A stretch of 34,890 nucleotides of DNA from Penium margaritaceum. Its lineage: Eukaryota; Streptophyta; Zygnematophyceae; Desmidiales; Peniaceae. The position numbers and the translations under genes were made by a program. Positions within the stretch are counted from its first letter, which is position 1, and the number at the start of each line of letters is the position of its first letter. Shown one piece after another: positions 1-11,748 of the stretch. The stretch covers positions 1 through 34,890 of the forward strand of contig SZWC01023196.1 in assembly GCA_023375785.1 (NCBI GenBank), written 5' to 3'. The notes beneath the pieces were generated by a model that had not been told where the DNA came from, ran no database searches, and saw nothing but the letters and a program-made list of their open reading frames with translations.

Positions 1-83
<83 letters not shown>

Positions 84-84
84 G

Positions 85-120
<36 letters not shown>

Positions 121-126
121 CATACA
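1..126. repeat. (TATACA)n microsatellite
   Basis: A hexanucleotide tandem array of unit TATACA runs from the first base, so the window opens inside it. It is almost perfect, with one A-to-G interruption near position 84 (TACGTATACA), and fades into CACATACATTTG at about 121-130. Alternating purine-pyrimidine arrays of this kind change length easily. No gene lies next to it. Confidence 0.97.
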
Positions 127-2394
127 TTTGTGTGTTAATGACGATAATGACATGTATATTTTCCATTTTTATTCAAGACTTCATAAATGCTTCTATGAAA
201 CCATGATTGTGAAAATTTCAATTTGAAGTTTTATTTTTGGTCATGCACTTTTGTGAGAATGGGTCGTGTCAACAGTATTTTCACAGTTTTACTTATACTT
301 CTGTTTAAAAGTGGTGGACCTTCCTATTTGGGTTCAAGGTTTATTTTCTCTCTTACTTCATATTCAATGCTGAAACCAATCCATGTTCATGGTATAAGGG
401 CCATTGTGAGATGAGATTGAATATGTTATTGCCATAAAAAATGAAGATAGTCAAGCCCTTGCGCCTAATTCTTGGCCAGTGTACATATCTTTCAGATGCT
501 TGACTAACTTGCTTCCTTATAAATCAACTATCTTCATTGTCCGAAAATTCACATATTATTCTGGTCAAATTCTAAATTTGTACAGTCATGATTGTAAGAA
601 AACAACAAAAACAAATTCTATCCTACATTTTTGAGAATAATTTGTTTTTAGTTCCTTACATTCATCACAAAATGCGTTCAAAATTTATTCATAAATTTAA
701 TAAATTATTCATAGAATTACGTACTTGTATATTTATTATTTAAAAAAGGTCATAGCATGTGAGTATCGATGATCTACATGATTCTGAAGACGTTGTTTTT
801 TTGTTTCTTGAAGATGTAAGAAAATTGGAATTTCCACTTCATTCATGAAGCAAAGGAAGGTAAAGGAAGCAATGGACCTATAAAATGAAACTTAATCTAA
901 GATATCAAAGAAGTTAACTCTGTGTAGATATCCTTCTTTTGAAACTGTTTGTCCAGTTTTCTTCGATAAAACAAAGGGACCATTTTTCGGAAAACATTCA
1001 TACTTTTTTCTGACTATCAGCCCTAATTTAAAAATATATATAAGCTTCATCACAAACGGAAACCTGGGGAAAAAATAATGATATTTACCATAAAAACTTT
1101 CATCTCCATCATCCTCTTCAATATCATATCAACATCCGCTTCGTTTTGAGTTCTCATTGGCTATTGACAAGAATAAAGGTTTTGGTAGGGAAAACAACCA
1201 AACGTTTTATGAAATTGCAAACATGTTCGTTCTATGTAACAAGTTTATTTCTTGAATTCAAATAGAACTGAAATTATGTAGAGGTAAGTATAATTATGAG
1301 TAGAACATCTCTTGTTCATAAGGATGCGTTGAAGAGTAGTAGATGATTAAAAGAATAAACAAGCAACAAGACCTCTTGTCAAGGGAACTACAATGACAAG
1401 TGCTGAATATACAAGACAAATTTATTAAAGAATTAAATGAGGGTGCTCAAGTCAAAGAATGTGTGATGCCACACTTTGAATGGATTTCAAGAGAATCAAC
1501 CAGGAATTCAGCAGGTTTTAACAAAATCAAAGCACATATTCATGGAATCTTTTGTTGTTTAGAAGTCAGTCAAATGATTTCAGTTTTTAAATAAAATTTA
1601 CGAATATTCTTTCAGTAATTCTCTTGAGTGGTTGAATATGTTACCTCTTGAGAATTAGGAAGGAGAGGTCAAAAAGTTTGCAAAAAAAGAGTAAAGAGGA
1701 AGGTTTAATCATACAAAATCCCATATATTTCACCATAAATCTCAGGGAAAACCTCCTATTTGCAAGTATGAGGACTCATTTGTATGTGAAACATAACTCT
1801 TCCCTTTGATTCAGACTCTACTATTGGTTTATTCGATGTTGGAAGGTGAAAAATGTAGTAGTAATCAATCAAATTATATTTTTAATGCAGATAACATTAA
1901 TCATAAACATAAAAAAACACATAAAATAAAATACATAAAATATTTAAAATATATATAAATATATGTAAACATATTACATGTATTTATTGTACTTGCAATG
2001 CCATGTGATGCGATGTTCTGTTTTGAGGGTGAAACGTTTATGTATGATGACATCCTTCATCACATGATTGTTTCCCCATTGACATGATGTGAAGGCATCC
2101 AGTATTTTTAATCTTTAAGCTAACAAAAAGTGAGACAAGATGAATTTCCATGCTGGTTTAAAAGGCAAAGTCGACGAACAATTATGTTTTGCATTTTTTG
2201 AATCTCAAAAGGTACTTATTGTCAGCAATTCAGTTGAAAAACGATTTATCAAATGATTCCACACTTCAAAAGATTATTTTATTGTTATCTTTAATGCAAG
2301 TGATTCCATAGTATTGATCTTTTGCCGATTTCTATTTCATCACCCCTTTCGTCTCTTCAAGGATACCTTGTGTATCCTCCAAGCCATTTACATG
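127..2394. other. AT-rich stretch, no gene recognised
   Basis: This stretch is AT-rich with stops in all frames. The longest open frames are about 60 codons and resemble nothing I know. The run at about 1890-1985 is nearly pure A/T with short ATAAA and TATATA motifs, which is low-complexity sequence. It may contain the lost 3' end of minus-strand relic A, but I see no LTR there. Confidence 0.6.
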
Positions 2395-3764
2395 TTAATC
2401 TAATTGATTCATTGGGTTTGAATTGATCTTGAGCACGCTTTTCTTGTCACGCATGAGCGGAATGTGCAAAATGTGAACGTGTGGGTCATGCAAGAAGAGG
2501 TGCCACCATGTTGCCTCCTTTGCAGCCTCACTGAGTGCCACAAGCTCCGGTTGTGTTGATCTTGTGGTGGTGAAGTCTTCCTTGCAGCTTCACCATGAGA
2601 CCGCTCCCCTTCCAATGTTGAAGACGTACCTTGTCTTGATGTGCGATCTTGCAACATCCGCTGCATACTCGCAAGCAACGAATGCAACTAGCTAAAGACC
2701 ATGTGGTGTCTGGTGATATTGAAGAATGATAGCAGTTGTGTCCACATTTTAGAGAAGGAATGAACCAACGCCCTCATGTGAAGACTTTATTGGGAGCTGC
2801 TGAATTGAGAGAGAAGGCCTACAACACGTGTGATGTTTGGATCTGTGGTGACAGATGCATACATCAATCTTTCCACGATTGACTGGTATAGATGGGTGTC
2901 AACCTCATTTCTTAGAGTGACAACGGTTGCAATATTGATCTTCTTCATTCCCTTTCGCATGATGAGAGTTACCAATGATCACAAATCTTATAGGATAAGT
3001 GCATGCTTTGTGGCCAAACTATTAACGTAATGTTGCTAACCAATCTCAATCCACCCTTCCTGTTTGTTCCGCCTGACCTCCATTTTTAGAAATGTGCTAA
3101 CTTCCCCCCAATCTTTCATCTTTCATTGCTTGTTTAGCAGCTTCTTTTTTTAAGAGAACTCTGCTATGGACAGAGAAAAGAGACCTAGATCACAAACATA
3201 CACAAGAACGTCTACCTACAATCTTTATTCTCCTCGAAAAAAAGTTCAGTGCTCTGCATTACTCCTCGCAAAACTTCCATCCACCAGGCCGGATGGTTAC
3301 TCCTTTTCCCAGCACTGTGGAAACTATTTGAGACCATACAATGATCGCTTGAGACGATAAATCCTACCACTACCATCTTCCACTTGTTCTTGCTCTATGA
3401 TGTTAATCTCCTCTCATAACGTTTCATGAAGAAAAACATTCTTCATGTGTATGTGATGTATCTCCCAATCAAACTATGGTGCTTATGCAAACAAAACATG
3501 CCCATTTGAGTTCTTGCCCACGGTCACAAAAGTGTCCCCAAATTCAGTGCCTAGAACTTGAGAATATCATTTAGAATTAAGACGTGCCTTGTATTTCTCA
3601 ATATTTCCTTTATTATGATGTTACATCACAAGTGCTCAGTTTTCCCTGACTTCTTTCCATCTGCGTGGCAAGTCTGCCTTCTCCCATGTATCAAATGTGT
3701 GAATCGCGTTCCCCTTGAATGGCGTACTACATGAAGTGCGCACGTAGACATATCTTTGCGTACG
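2395..3764 (-). pseudogene. Relic A: Ty1-copia RT and RNase H fragment
   Basis: Read on the minus strand, this is the C-terminal half of a copia polyprotein. In order it shows FDTWEKADLP (about 3690), EKYKARL (about 3590), YSQV and FGDTF (about 3540), FDWEIHHIHMKN followed by FLHE (about 3475-3425), YRLKRSLYGLK (about 3361-3329), LYQSIVERLMYASV (about 2896-2855), and the RNase H motif VALSEAAKEATWW (about 2545-2505). These match the copia RT core (DWEIHQMDVK and SLYGLKQ types) and RNase H. The YVDD box has decayed to YVCD. Several in-frame stops (TAG, TGA) and probably one or two frameshifts break it. Gag, protease, integrase and LTRs are not visible. Its upstream end coincides with the 5' end of element B, suggesting truncation or interruption there. 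Family assignment is firm; exact ends are approximate. Confidence 0.85.
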
Positions 3765-4390
3765 TGCTGAAGCCTGACAATGATGGAAACTTAGACACAA
3801 AACAACAAGAAGGATGCCATGGATGAACAGGAAGCAGTATTAGACTTTAAAAACCATGAAACTTACTTTCAGAAAAAGGAGATTACTCACTCAAACCTCT
3901 ACTACCCTTGGTCTAAATTGCATAGTATAGCCAGAAAACACTCTCCACAAAAAATCCTTGTGGTTCAGACGATCGAGAGTTAGTCTTCAAAGCGAGAGGT
4001 CATTAGGTCCAATCCTAGCCCAGTGATTATTCTTTTTTCCAAAAGGGGGATATGAAGGTTCTAAGTGACGAATTAGAACATTGCAAAGTTAGTCCTGGTG
4101 GCGGGCGCCACTTGGCGGTCACAGAGAGTGCCATGTAGGTGGGGGGGGGACGATAGAATACAGATAGCACCAGAAGTGGCTCATCCAAGGAGCCACTGGG
4201 GGCCTAGGCTAGAGGTTGATTTTAGAACTGTAAGTGCTTGCTAGTCGCCTGTGATTCATTCTAGTTCTCAACTTTGAGAGTCCTCACATAGTTGTCCACT
4301 AGAGGTTGACAATATAGAAGCATTGGTTGGTCTAAGCCCAAGGACTTCAAGGAAGTGATTCCTATGAATTGCTCCGTGTTGAACTGGGAT
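3765..4390 (+). repeat. 5' LTR of element B (eroded)
   Basis: This block aligns with 8685-9318. Shared landmarks include CCCTTGGTCTAA, ATAGTATAG, CTTGTGGTT, CAAAAGGGGGA, GCCATGTAGGT, GTGGCTCATC, GGAGCCA, CGCCTAGGCTAGAGG style segments, CCTATGATTCATT style segments, and GAAGCATTGGTTGGTCTA. Many substitutions and small indels separate the copies. The central part (about 3905-4367) is secure. The start at 3765 rests on a weak match (TGCTGA against TGTTGA) and the end is approximate. No clear PBS follows; TGGGATTTTGAGAG at 4385 could be a worn one. This copy carries a run of nine G at 4141-4149. Confidence 0.75.
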
Positions 4391-5060
4391 TTTGAGAGTG
4401 ATGTCTCCTCTTAGTTGCAGTATAAGGAGCAAACAAAAAGTGCCATCATGACAGCCTTGTTTCTAATCTGTTGCCTCTGGCAACCTGACAAAGGGTTATG
4501 GTCCCACAGTGACCCATTGTAAGGTACGCTTCTACGCTCTCTCTTGCCCTTTTTGACTTGCAACACCCATGAGCTGCATCAACTCCATCTGCTCCATGTG
4601 CTCCATCAACTCCAACGGTGGATGCTGGCACCTAGCAAGCAAGGGTCGATGACAAGCTCTGCCCTTGGAGGTACGCCCTTTGGGCCCGAACCATGGTAAG
4701 ATTTACCCTTGGAGGTACGACCGTGGGTTCGCTAGAGTGGGTTATTCTATGTTTGCAGGTGATCAATGGCTAAGAGGTAAGGAACGGAACTGCACCCTCT
4801 AAAGTGGTAGTTGACAACAGCCTACATCAGCCTACATTCGCCTTAATAAAGCAGAGAAGCAGACAAGTATAGAAGCAGTATGAGAACACCAACGATGCTC
4901 AGTCTTGAGTAGGTCATTGATGGCATGTCAAAGACCATTGAGAAAGGTTTTCCCTTCTCGCAATGACAATTTAAGATTGTCATAAGGGTCCGTGGCTACT
5001 TGAATATGTTCCTTGGTTAAGAGGTTGAACCTTTTCAAACAACTGCTAGGCATGGAGAAT
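4391..5060. other. Leader region of element B, nothing identified
   Basis: This lies between the 5' LTR of element B and its first recognisable Gag residues. I see short open frames only. The N-terminal part of gag presumably lay here but is too worn to recognise. Confidence 0.45.
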
Positions 5061-5730
5061 GGAACTAAAAAACAATATGGTGGTTGCAATACTTGTGACA
5101 TCAGTGCATGGGTCATAACATGTCTACCTTCAAGGTAAAACACATGCATCAAAGGCTTGTGAAAAGATTGCACGTGTACACTAATCAATAGCTCTTGCAA
5201 ATAACCTCTTCATCATTTCAAAACTGATTTCGGTTAAGGTGAGCGGGGAAGAGTCGATTCCAGACATCCTACTTCACTTTTAAGGACTGTCGCAACAAGT
5301 GACCCAAATTAACAGGAAAATTGACAACATAGAGGCCATGATACTCCTCATGGCACTACCCAAAAAATGGGATCCTCTGATCACTGTCTTTGGCATATGG
5401 AAGGAGGAGGATTTGATGTATAAGGTAGTGTTTGAGTACGTATGCAACAAGGCCCTGAGTGAAGCAAACATTTCAGCCTATGGTGCATAGTACCGTGGTC
5501 ATCGAAAAAACCATATTTTTTGTCACAGCGGCAACGGAAGCAAAGGCAGTGGAGGAAGAGGCAATGGTGGCGGTGAAAAGGGTTCAAAGCATCCTAGGGA
5601 GTTCCATAACTTTGGCAAGCGTGGGAATCAGGTACAAGAGTGCGGGGCTCCCAAGAAGGAAGACGAAGATCATTGTTGTAATAACGAGGGAAATAAAAAG
5701 GGAAAAAAGGAGTTTATGAACATTATGGGT
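5060..5730 (+). pseudogene. Element B gag: UBN2-type Gag and zinc knuckle
   Basis: Gag is the structural protein that packages the element RNA. One frame runs from about 5199 to 5730 with stops at 5281 (TAA) and about 5488 (TAG). It reads IEAMILLMALPKKWDPL (about 5326-5380), typical of the copia Gag (UBN2 family) segment where LLxSLPxxW is usual, then a Gly-rich linker. The remains of a CCHC knuckle follow, with NFGKRGNQVQEC at about 5610-5650, in which the first Cys is gone. Lys-rich sequence follows. The aspartic protease that should come next is absent: only about ten codons separate the knuckle region from the pre-integrase motif. Confidence 0.75.
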
Positions 5731-5749
5731 AAGAGCGTGCCAAAGACAC

Positions 5750-6500
5750 AGATGCTTAGCTGTGGCACATGGGCTTTGCCCATGTGGCTGATATCACAGT
5801 ACAAGGTATGCTGCAACACAATGTGGTTCATGGAATGGAGTGATGCTAGGCCAAGGATGAGGGAAAGTATATGCAATTTTGTGAACCATGCCTCTAAGGC
5901 AAGATAAAGCGAATGCCCATTGAGCGTAATGGGCAATGTGCGACAACAATCTTGAACTAGAAACACTCTAATGTGTGCGGACCATTTGACAATCTTTCAA
6001 ATGGTGGCAGCAAGTACATCAAAACCTTAGTTCATGACCACAGTTGCAAGATGTTCATTCACTTCCATAAGAAAAAGGGAAAGGTCAAGGTGAAGCTGCA
6101 AGAGTTTGTTGCCATTGTAGAGCAGAAATCGCGCAAGAAGGTCAAGCGTTACAGACGGACAACGGTGGTGAATACAAGGTGTGCAAGGGTTTGTTGAGAA
6201 AACATGGCATCAACAACCAAACTACTATTCCTTACACATCGTAGACCAATGGCGTGCCAACCAGATGAACCAAACCATTTGTGCCATGAAAATAAGCATG
6301 TCCTTTGACGCCAAACTCCCACCGGGCTTCTAGGCTGATGTTGCAAGAATTGCTTGCTACCTTGTGAATCTCACTCAAGTAGTCGCGCTCCAAAGACGTT
6401 GCAAGAAGCAAGAAGAGAAGCAGCTGTGAACATCGCAAGAGGCTTGGTTGGGAAAAAAGCCAAATGCCACACACTTGAGAGTTTTTGGGCACACAGCCCA
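5750..6500 (+). pseudogene. Element B pre-integrase and integrase remnant
   Basis: Integrase joins the element cDNA to host DNA. A frame from about 5755 begins with LWHMGFAH (pre-integrase zinc-binding type, normally LWHxRLGH). It passes through a CEPC motif (about 5880) and NVCGPFDNLSNGGSKYI (about 5970-6025), the usual DxxGP start of the integrase core. Catalytic-region motifs LQTDNGGEYK (about 6147-6177) and LLRKHGINNQTTIPYTS (about 6194-6240) are visible in a frame shifted from the preceding block. Stops and frameshifts occur throughout, and the third catalytic residue region is not secure. Sequence from 6500 to 7000 is the worn integrase-RT spacer, with no clear motif. Confidence 0.75.
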
Positions 6501-6999
6501 GGCAAAGATCCCAGCATGAGAAGAAAGTGACAATCTAGATGCACGCGCTCACTAATGTGCAATGATCAAAATACAATTGTACACGTGAGGAGTATAGGCT
6601 GTGCGACCAAGCAGATGGAAAGCTCATGAGGAGCTGAAATTTTGACTTTGATGAAAGGACGCTCGGCAAGGAAGCAACACTTGATCTTGTCCTTGCTCGA
6701 AAATCAAGAGAGTGGGTTGTCTTGCTCAAGTCAGGTGATCGGGCACCTAAGAACTAGCATATGGTGAACGTAAAGTAGAATGATAGTGCCGCCATGAGAG
6801 TGGCTGTGCAGGCTAACACAACAATGCGTTCTCGCACTAAATCATAGTTGTCCATGGCCTCTTACTCGGGCTCTCAGGCCGGTTTCTCTTCCTGAAACAA
6901 TGGATCACTTGCAACACAAGCATTAGAAGAAAATACACCTTGAAGCACCACCTATAATACTCTAGGACCGTACACGCCAAAGTAAACCTTTGCCTAAGT

Positions 7000-8660
7000 A
7001 CAATACTGAAATTGCGGATTAGATCGGACTTAGTTGGTCATGCTTGGCTTTGGAAGAGCCTATGATCATAGCGGAGGCTATGAACATGTATGATGTGGCC
7101 GAGTGGAAAAGGGCAGTGGATAGCAAACCTGCATCCATTAAAGAGAAAAAAAACATGGGTTCAGATTGACAAACCTCAAAACGCCCTCGTGGTGGGGCCA
7201 AAGTGTTCACTCCAGAAAACGTTTAAGGAGGATGTTACTATTGACAAACATAACGCAAGAGTTATGGCCAAGGGCTTTTCCCAACATGCAAGCTCAAAGT
7301 AAGAGGAGTATACTACGTATTTTATTACTTTTTCATTCATCATATCCATGTTTAGCAACGCTGCTGCAAACGATCTAGAGGGTTACAAGATGGAATTCAA
7401 GAAAACTTACCTCTATAAGAAGCTTGACAAAAAAGTATTGATGGAAGTTCCAAAGAGAGTGAAAGCTCTAAAAGGCAAGGGCTGTAAACTGGTGAAAGCA
7501 TGTTGTGGACTTAAACATGCCCCAACAATGTGGTACAAGGAGATGGACGGCTTTATGGCCGAGCTCATCTTTACACACGACCACAATGGTTGTAGTGTCT
7601 ACGTGTAAGAGGATGAGCAAGGCTTGATTCTCGTTGCACTATACGTGGATGACCTGATTAGGTGCTCGTTTTCAATCAAGTTGTTGAATAAGCTCAAGAC
7701 AGATCTTAGCAAGAAGTTCAAGATGAAGGACATGAGTTCTCTCGAGTTCTATCTTGGGATAGCCGTCCTCTATATTTAAGATGCAAAAACCATCAAACTG
7801 AACATGACCAAGTACTTCATGGAGATCCGAAAGAGCTTCAACATGGAGGATTACAAGCGCACCAGCAGACTCATGAAAAATACATCAAGCTTTTATCCTC
7901 CATAAGCCCTTGCACGGAAGTAGACCGTTTGAGATGTAGAGCATTCCCTACCATTATGTAGTTTGAAGCCTCATGAATGCCATGGTAGGAGCACGTCCTG
8001 ACATTTGCTTTGCTGTGGGACAAATGAGCTGGTTTGTGGCCAATCTGGGGCCATAGCATTGGCAAGTAGTAATGCGCATCATGCACTATCTATAGAATGC
8101 ACAAAACATGGGACTCCAGTTAGGAGGCCAAGATGGATCTGACACGTTGCGGCTCGTGTGCTACACGGATGACAACTAGGGAGGAAGAATTGATGATTAA
8201 AAGTCCACCTTCGGCTTTTTGTGGCTCATGAACAACGGTGTAGTCTCTTGGGAGAGCACAAGCAAGAATATGTCTCTCTCTCTCTACTGTTGAGGCAAAG
8301 TACATCGCACTGTCAGAAGCATGCAAGAAGACACACTGGCTACACAATTTGCTTGGTGAGGTGAAAGTGCCACAGGTGGAAGCAAACGAGGTCCTCATCG
8401 ACCACAAGAGTGCCAAGAACATGGCAAAGGATGACATCATCTCTTTGGAGACCAAGCATATTGACATCATATTCGACTAATAACGCGACCTGGTTGTAAA
8501 GGAGATTGCGTGGAGACCAAGAAGATGCTCGCAGTTTGTATGGCCAAGGCGTTTGATAGCAAATTGCATTCCTCTAGTACCCGAGGTATTGGTATAGTCA
8601 ATGCAACCGATGAAGACTAACGCCAAGACAACTGAAGACAGGACATATCTTACACAAAAA
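7000..8660 (+). pseudogene. Element B reverse transcriptase and RNase H remnant
   Basis: RT and RNase H copy the element RNA into DNA. Visible motifs in order are TIDKHNARVMAKGFSQH (about 7240-7290), LVKACCGLKHAPTMWYKEM (about 7491-7547), VALYVDDLI (the YVDD catalytic box, about 7633-7660), SSLEFYLGI (about 7735), GARPDICFAVGQMSWFVAN (about 7984-8040), and HWQVVMRIMHYL (about 8057-8092). RNase H follows with VCYTDDN and NNGVVSWES, then, after a frameshift at a TC run (8273-8285), TVEAKYIALSEACKK (about 8289-8333) and LETKHIDI (about 8448-8470). Multiple TAG, TAA and TGA codons interrupt it. The TKHIDI motif marks the normal C-terminal region of a copia polyprotein. Confidence 0.85.
8273..8285. 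repeat. (TC)n run at a frameshift in RNase H of element B
   Basis: A short TC dinucleotide run sits exactly where the RNase H reading frame of element B changes. Upstream, NNGVVSWES is in one frame; downstream, TVEAKYIALSEA is in another. Slippage in the run is the simplest cause of the break. Confidence 0.75.
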
Positions 8661-8684
8661 TGGACAGAGGTGGAAGGGAGAGTT

Positions 8685-9318
8685 TGTTGATCTGATATGT
8701 CTTTGTCCATAGATGAATTTTGAGCAGGAACAGGACGGACTGGGCCAGCACTTCTCCATTGGAGTAAGTCCCCTTAGTCTGCTACAGATAGAAAAGGCAT
8801 GTAGTGCTCCTTTGGAGGAAGTCCCCTTGGTCTAATCTGGATAGTATAGTCAGCAAACACTACCTAGGACAACACCTTGTGGTTAAGATGTACCAGAGTT
8901 TGTCTCTTAAGCATGAGGTCACTAGGTCAAATCTCTGCCTAGTGACTAATTTTCTTTGTGACCAAAAGGGGGACAAATAGATTCGAAGAGAAATGTTATA
9001 ACATTCCAAGGTCACAAAGAGCGCCATGTAGGTACGGGGGATGATGCAATCTAGATTACCCCTAAAGTGGCTCATCGAAGGAGCCATTGCCCGCCTAGGC
9101 TAGAGGCTAGCTCTAGGATTAAAAGCAACTTTTAGTTGCCTATGATTCATTATACCTCTTTCCTTTGAGACTCCTCACAGAGGCGTCCTCAAGAAGCAGA
9201 CACTAAGGAAGCATTGGTTGGTCTAATCCCCAAGAGTTAGCTCCTTGTGCTAAAGTGACCAGGTGCCAAGGATATTGTGCAAGGAAATGATTCTTATGGG
9301 AATCACCAACTTTGTGCA
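8685..9318 (+). repeat. 3' LTR of element B (eroded)
   Basis: This is the partner of 3765-4390, with the shared blocks listed for that copy. It follows directly after a purine-rich tract, as a 3' LTR should. It contains an internal duplication of a 27-bp segment (8754-8780 and 8807-8833, 24 of 27 identical) that I see only once in the 5' copy. It also has about 40 bp near 9230-9275 that the 5' copy lacks. The end (CA at about 9317-9318) is approximate. Confidence 0.75.
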
Positions 9319-10105
9319 CGGTTCTTCCCAACATTTTGTACAGTTTCTCCCACATGGAAAGCTCAACCATATGCCATGGCTTTTTAAGTGGGGTCTATTG
9401 CCATGTTCCTTGCCATCCTTCTAAGCATCCATTTTATGCTACCATACATGAAACAACTAGTTTTCTAGGACTTTATATGCTATGGGAAGAATACCAAACG
9501 TGTGTGCAATCTAATGCGCATTGATCCATGGCAATTTCCTATACGAGTAGCATGTTGGATGGGATTGGAGTCTATAAGATATGTGTGAACAAAGGATGCA
9601 GTGGCTGTTTTCATATCCACTATGATGGCTACCAAGGGATGGGAGAGGCGTTTTTAGGCACTTCGACATAATGTCAAAAACATTGGACACTAATTTTTGC
9701 ATGTGTTCCATTGCATTCTCTTGCTTGGTCCAAGAGCACCATGGCATTAAGCATGCGCTACGTTCCTCAAAAGGTGTTTACTTCATATTAAATTTCCCCA
9801 GGTTCTTTCACTACATTGGTGATTTGATAAAGCACACATTTCAACCGGGGTTCCGGTATTGTAGCAAGACCCTTCTTTTATATGAAAAGCTAGAGGATGT
9901 AGAAAATTCTCCTAGCAGTGGCCTTTGATGAGACCATAACATGGGTACACATTGGTTTGAAAGGTATCACGTTTGATAACCATGGTTTAATTGATGCCAT
10001 GAACAACATTTTTAACATGCCATGAGGTTTCTACTTCCTTTCCAATGAGGTTCATGCACTAACAAGGAGTGTGCTCCTGTTTTCTTAAGCATTTAAAATC
10101 ATTTA

Positions 10106-10495
10106 GGTGATGATGGCATTCATGGGGCAATATTTCAACCACAAGATCGTCAAGAGTTCTTAGATTTGCATAATTCATCTCCTCGGATTTTTATAAAAGT
10201 TGTGATCAGTTATTTAAAAAGAAATCTTGAAGTTTTGCATGATCTAGAGGGTTATTTACTTTGTGCACGGTTTGACATTATATGTCACACATTGCCATCT
10301 GCACAATACTCTTAGAAGTGTCAAACATTTCTTAAGAGATATTTGTACGGGTGTAGAGTAGAAAATGGGAAGGCTAGGTGATGGCAACACAATGAGCTTC
10401 ACAATGACAAAAATGTTAGGGACTGGCATTCATTGATGGCTAGACAAATTCGCTTGGCATACACTTTTCACTCACATTGTTTGGCTGAGATGGTA
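10106..10495 (+). pseudogene. Unrecognised degenerate coding-like stretch
   Basis: Reading from GGT at 10106 gives about 130 codons with stops only near 10310 (TAG), 10380 (TGA) and 10495 (TAG). Residues include DRQEFLDLHNSS and VLHDLEGYLLCARFD. The composition looks protein-like (charged and hydrophobic residues mixed, no low complexity). I do not recognise a family, and an upstream exon or frame is not clear. It may be a decayed transposase or host gene fragment, or an open frame by chance. Confidence 0.25.
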
Positions 10496-11748
10496 GCATA
10501 GCATGCAACGTAATGTACACCAAAAACAATGCATCATAGTGCTTTTGCATGTTTCCATAACCTCTTGATTTGTTGGCTCAAAATTCATCCATTTCTTTAA
10601 GGTTTTCCTCCATAGTAGTATTTCATTGGTACATAGGTCATGCACGACCTGCTCTTTATGTATGGCAATACTCATATCCTTAGGTAAGCTAACATTCATC
10701 TCGGCAAAACAGCATTTAACCTGTGCATAGGTTACATAATACCTAGTGTTTATGTAGGCAAGTATTCATTGCTTCAAGCGAGCCAGCATACAAACATCTT
10801 TCTCTTGAATCACGCTCAATTGAGCTCTTTTAGACATTCCATGTATGAAATGAAGCCATTCATGTTACAAGTACATGATCTTTTGTTGGTAAAAAGTGTT
10901 ACTAGTTTATGGGATGCAATGAGGAGGGGAGTTTGGCTCAAATTGTTGTTGGTTTTGGGACTTAAATGTGGTGCACATTTTGCAACATAGTCAATTTGGG
11001 AAGGCATTCATGGACAAGAAGTTTTTTTTGAAGGGCATTGCATACAACAACTAGAATAGACATCACATATGAAAAAGTAAGACCCGTGCAACCTTTGTCA
11101 AAGTACCCTGGCCTCTTATTGTTCAGCGAGTGTATAGCCTTTCTTGTAGCCTTGACATGACCGCCTCATGGGCAGATCGACAAGCTCTCCACACAATAAT
11201 GCCCCTCATTTCTTGTTACCATACATCCACAAGGACACCCCGAAGGAATGTCTACATGAAAAGCCCGTTGTTTGTTCCCATACAAATGGATATTGTCACT
11301 AGACATGCAAGACACACAAATTATAGCATATGTTTTTTGTTAAAACATTTAGTGCAAGATACAATGAAACAAAGGAGTTTATAGAGCTCAAATAGGATCA
11401 TTCATACAAATAGCTCCATAATGTGCCCATTCATGATGTACATTTGCTAGACCGTTTGTGTTAGTTTCCATGAAATCCCTTACCATCTTGTGGTCCTCTG
11501 TCAGGATAACTTAGGACTATCCTTTATGTTTGGGTGGAATATGCATATATTTGCTCACTACGCAAACATCATGAGTGTTCCTTGCGCTGGTATCAACTCT
11601 GTTGATACGATTAAGGAAATCAGTCTGTTGAATTGCTTTCTTAACCATGCTTTGGCTTGAAGATTGACCAGGCATGCCATGGTTACTAGGAGAGCCCAAA
11701 TGCTCTTAAAATATGCGCACTTTGGCCTCTACTACAATATCACAACCT

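Larger units (their letters stand above)
3765..9318 (+). mobile_element. Element B: old Ty1-copia retrotransposon
   Basis: A plus-strand LTR retrotransposon about 5.5 kb long, bounded by two diverged repeats (3765-4390 and 8685-9318) with a decayed gag-pol between them. A purine-rich run (AGAGGTGGAAGGGAGA, about 8667-8682) just before the second repeat fits a polypurine tract. I could not find a matching target-site duplication, which fits great age or imprecise ends. The order gag, integrase, RT, RNase H places it in Ty1-copia rather than Ty3-gypsy. It is dead by many stops and frameshifts. Confidence 0.8.

Noticed and set aside
3760..9323. Target-site duplication for element B (GTACG on the left, GCACG or CGGTT on the right)
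   Set aside because: The best pair has a mismatch and depends on LTR ends that I cannot fix exactly.
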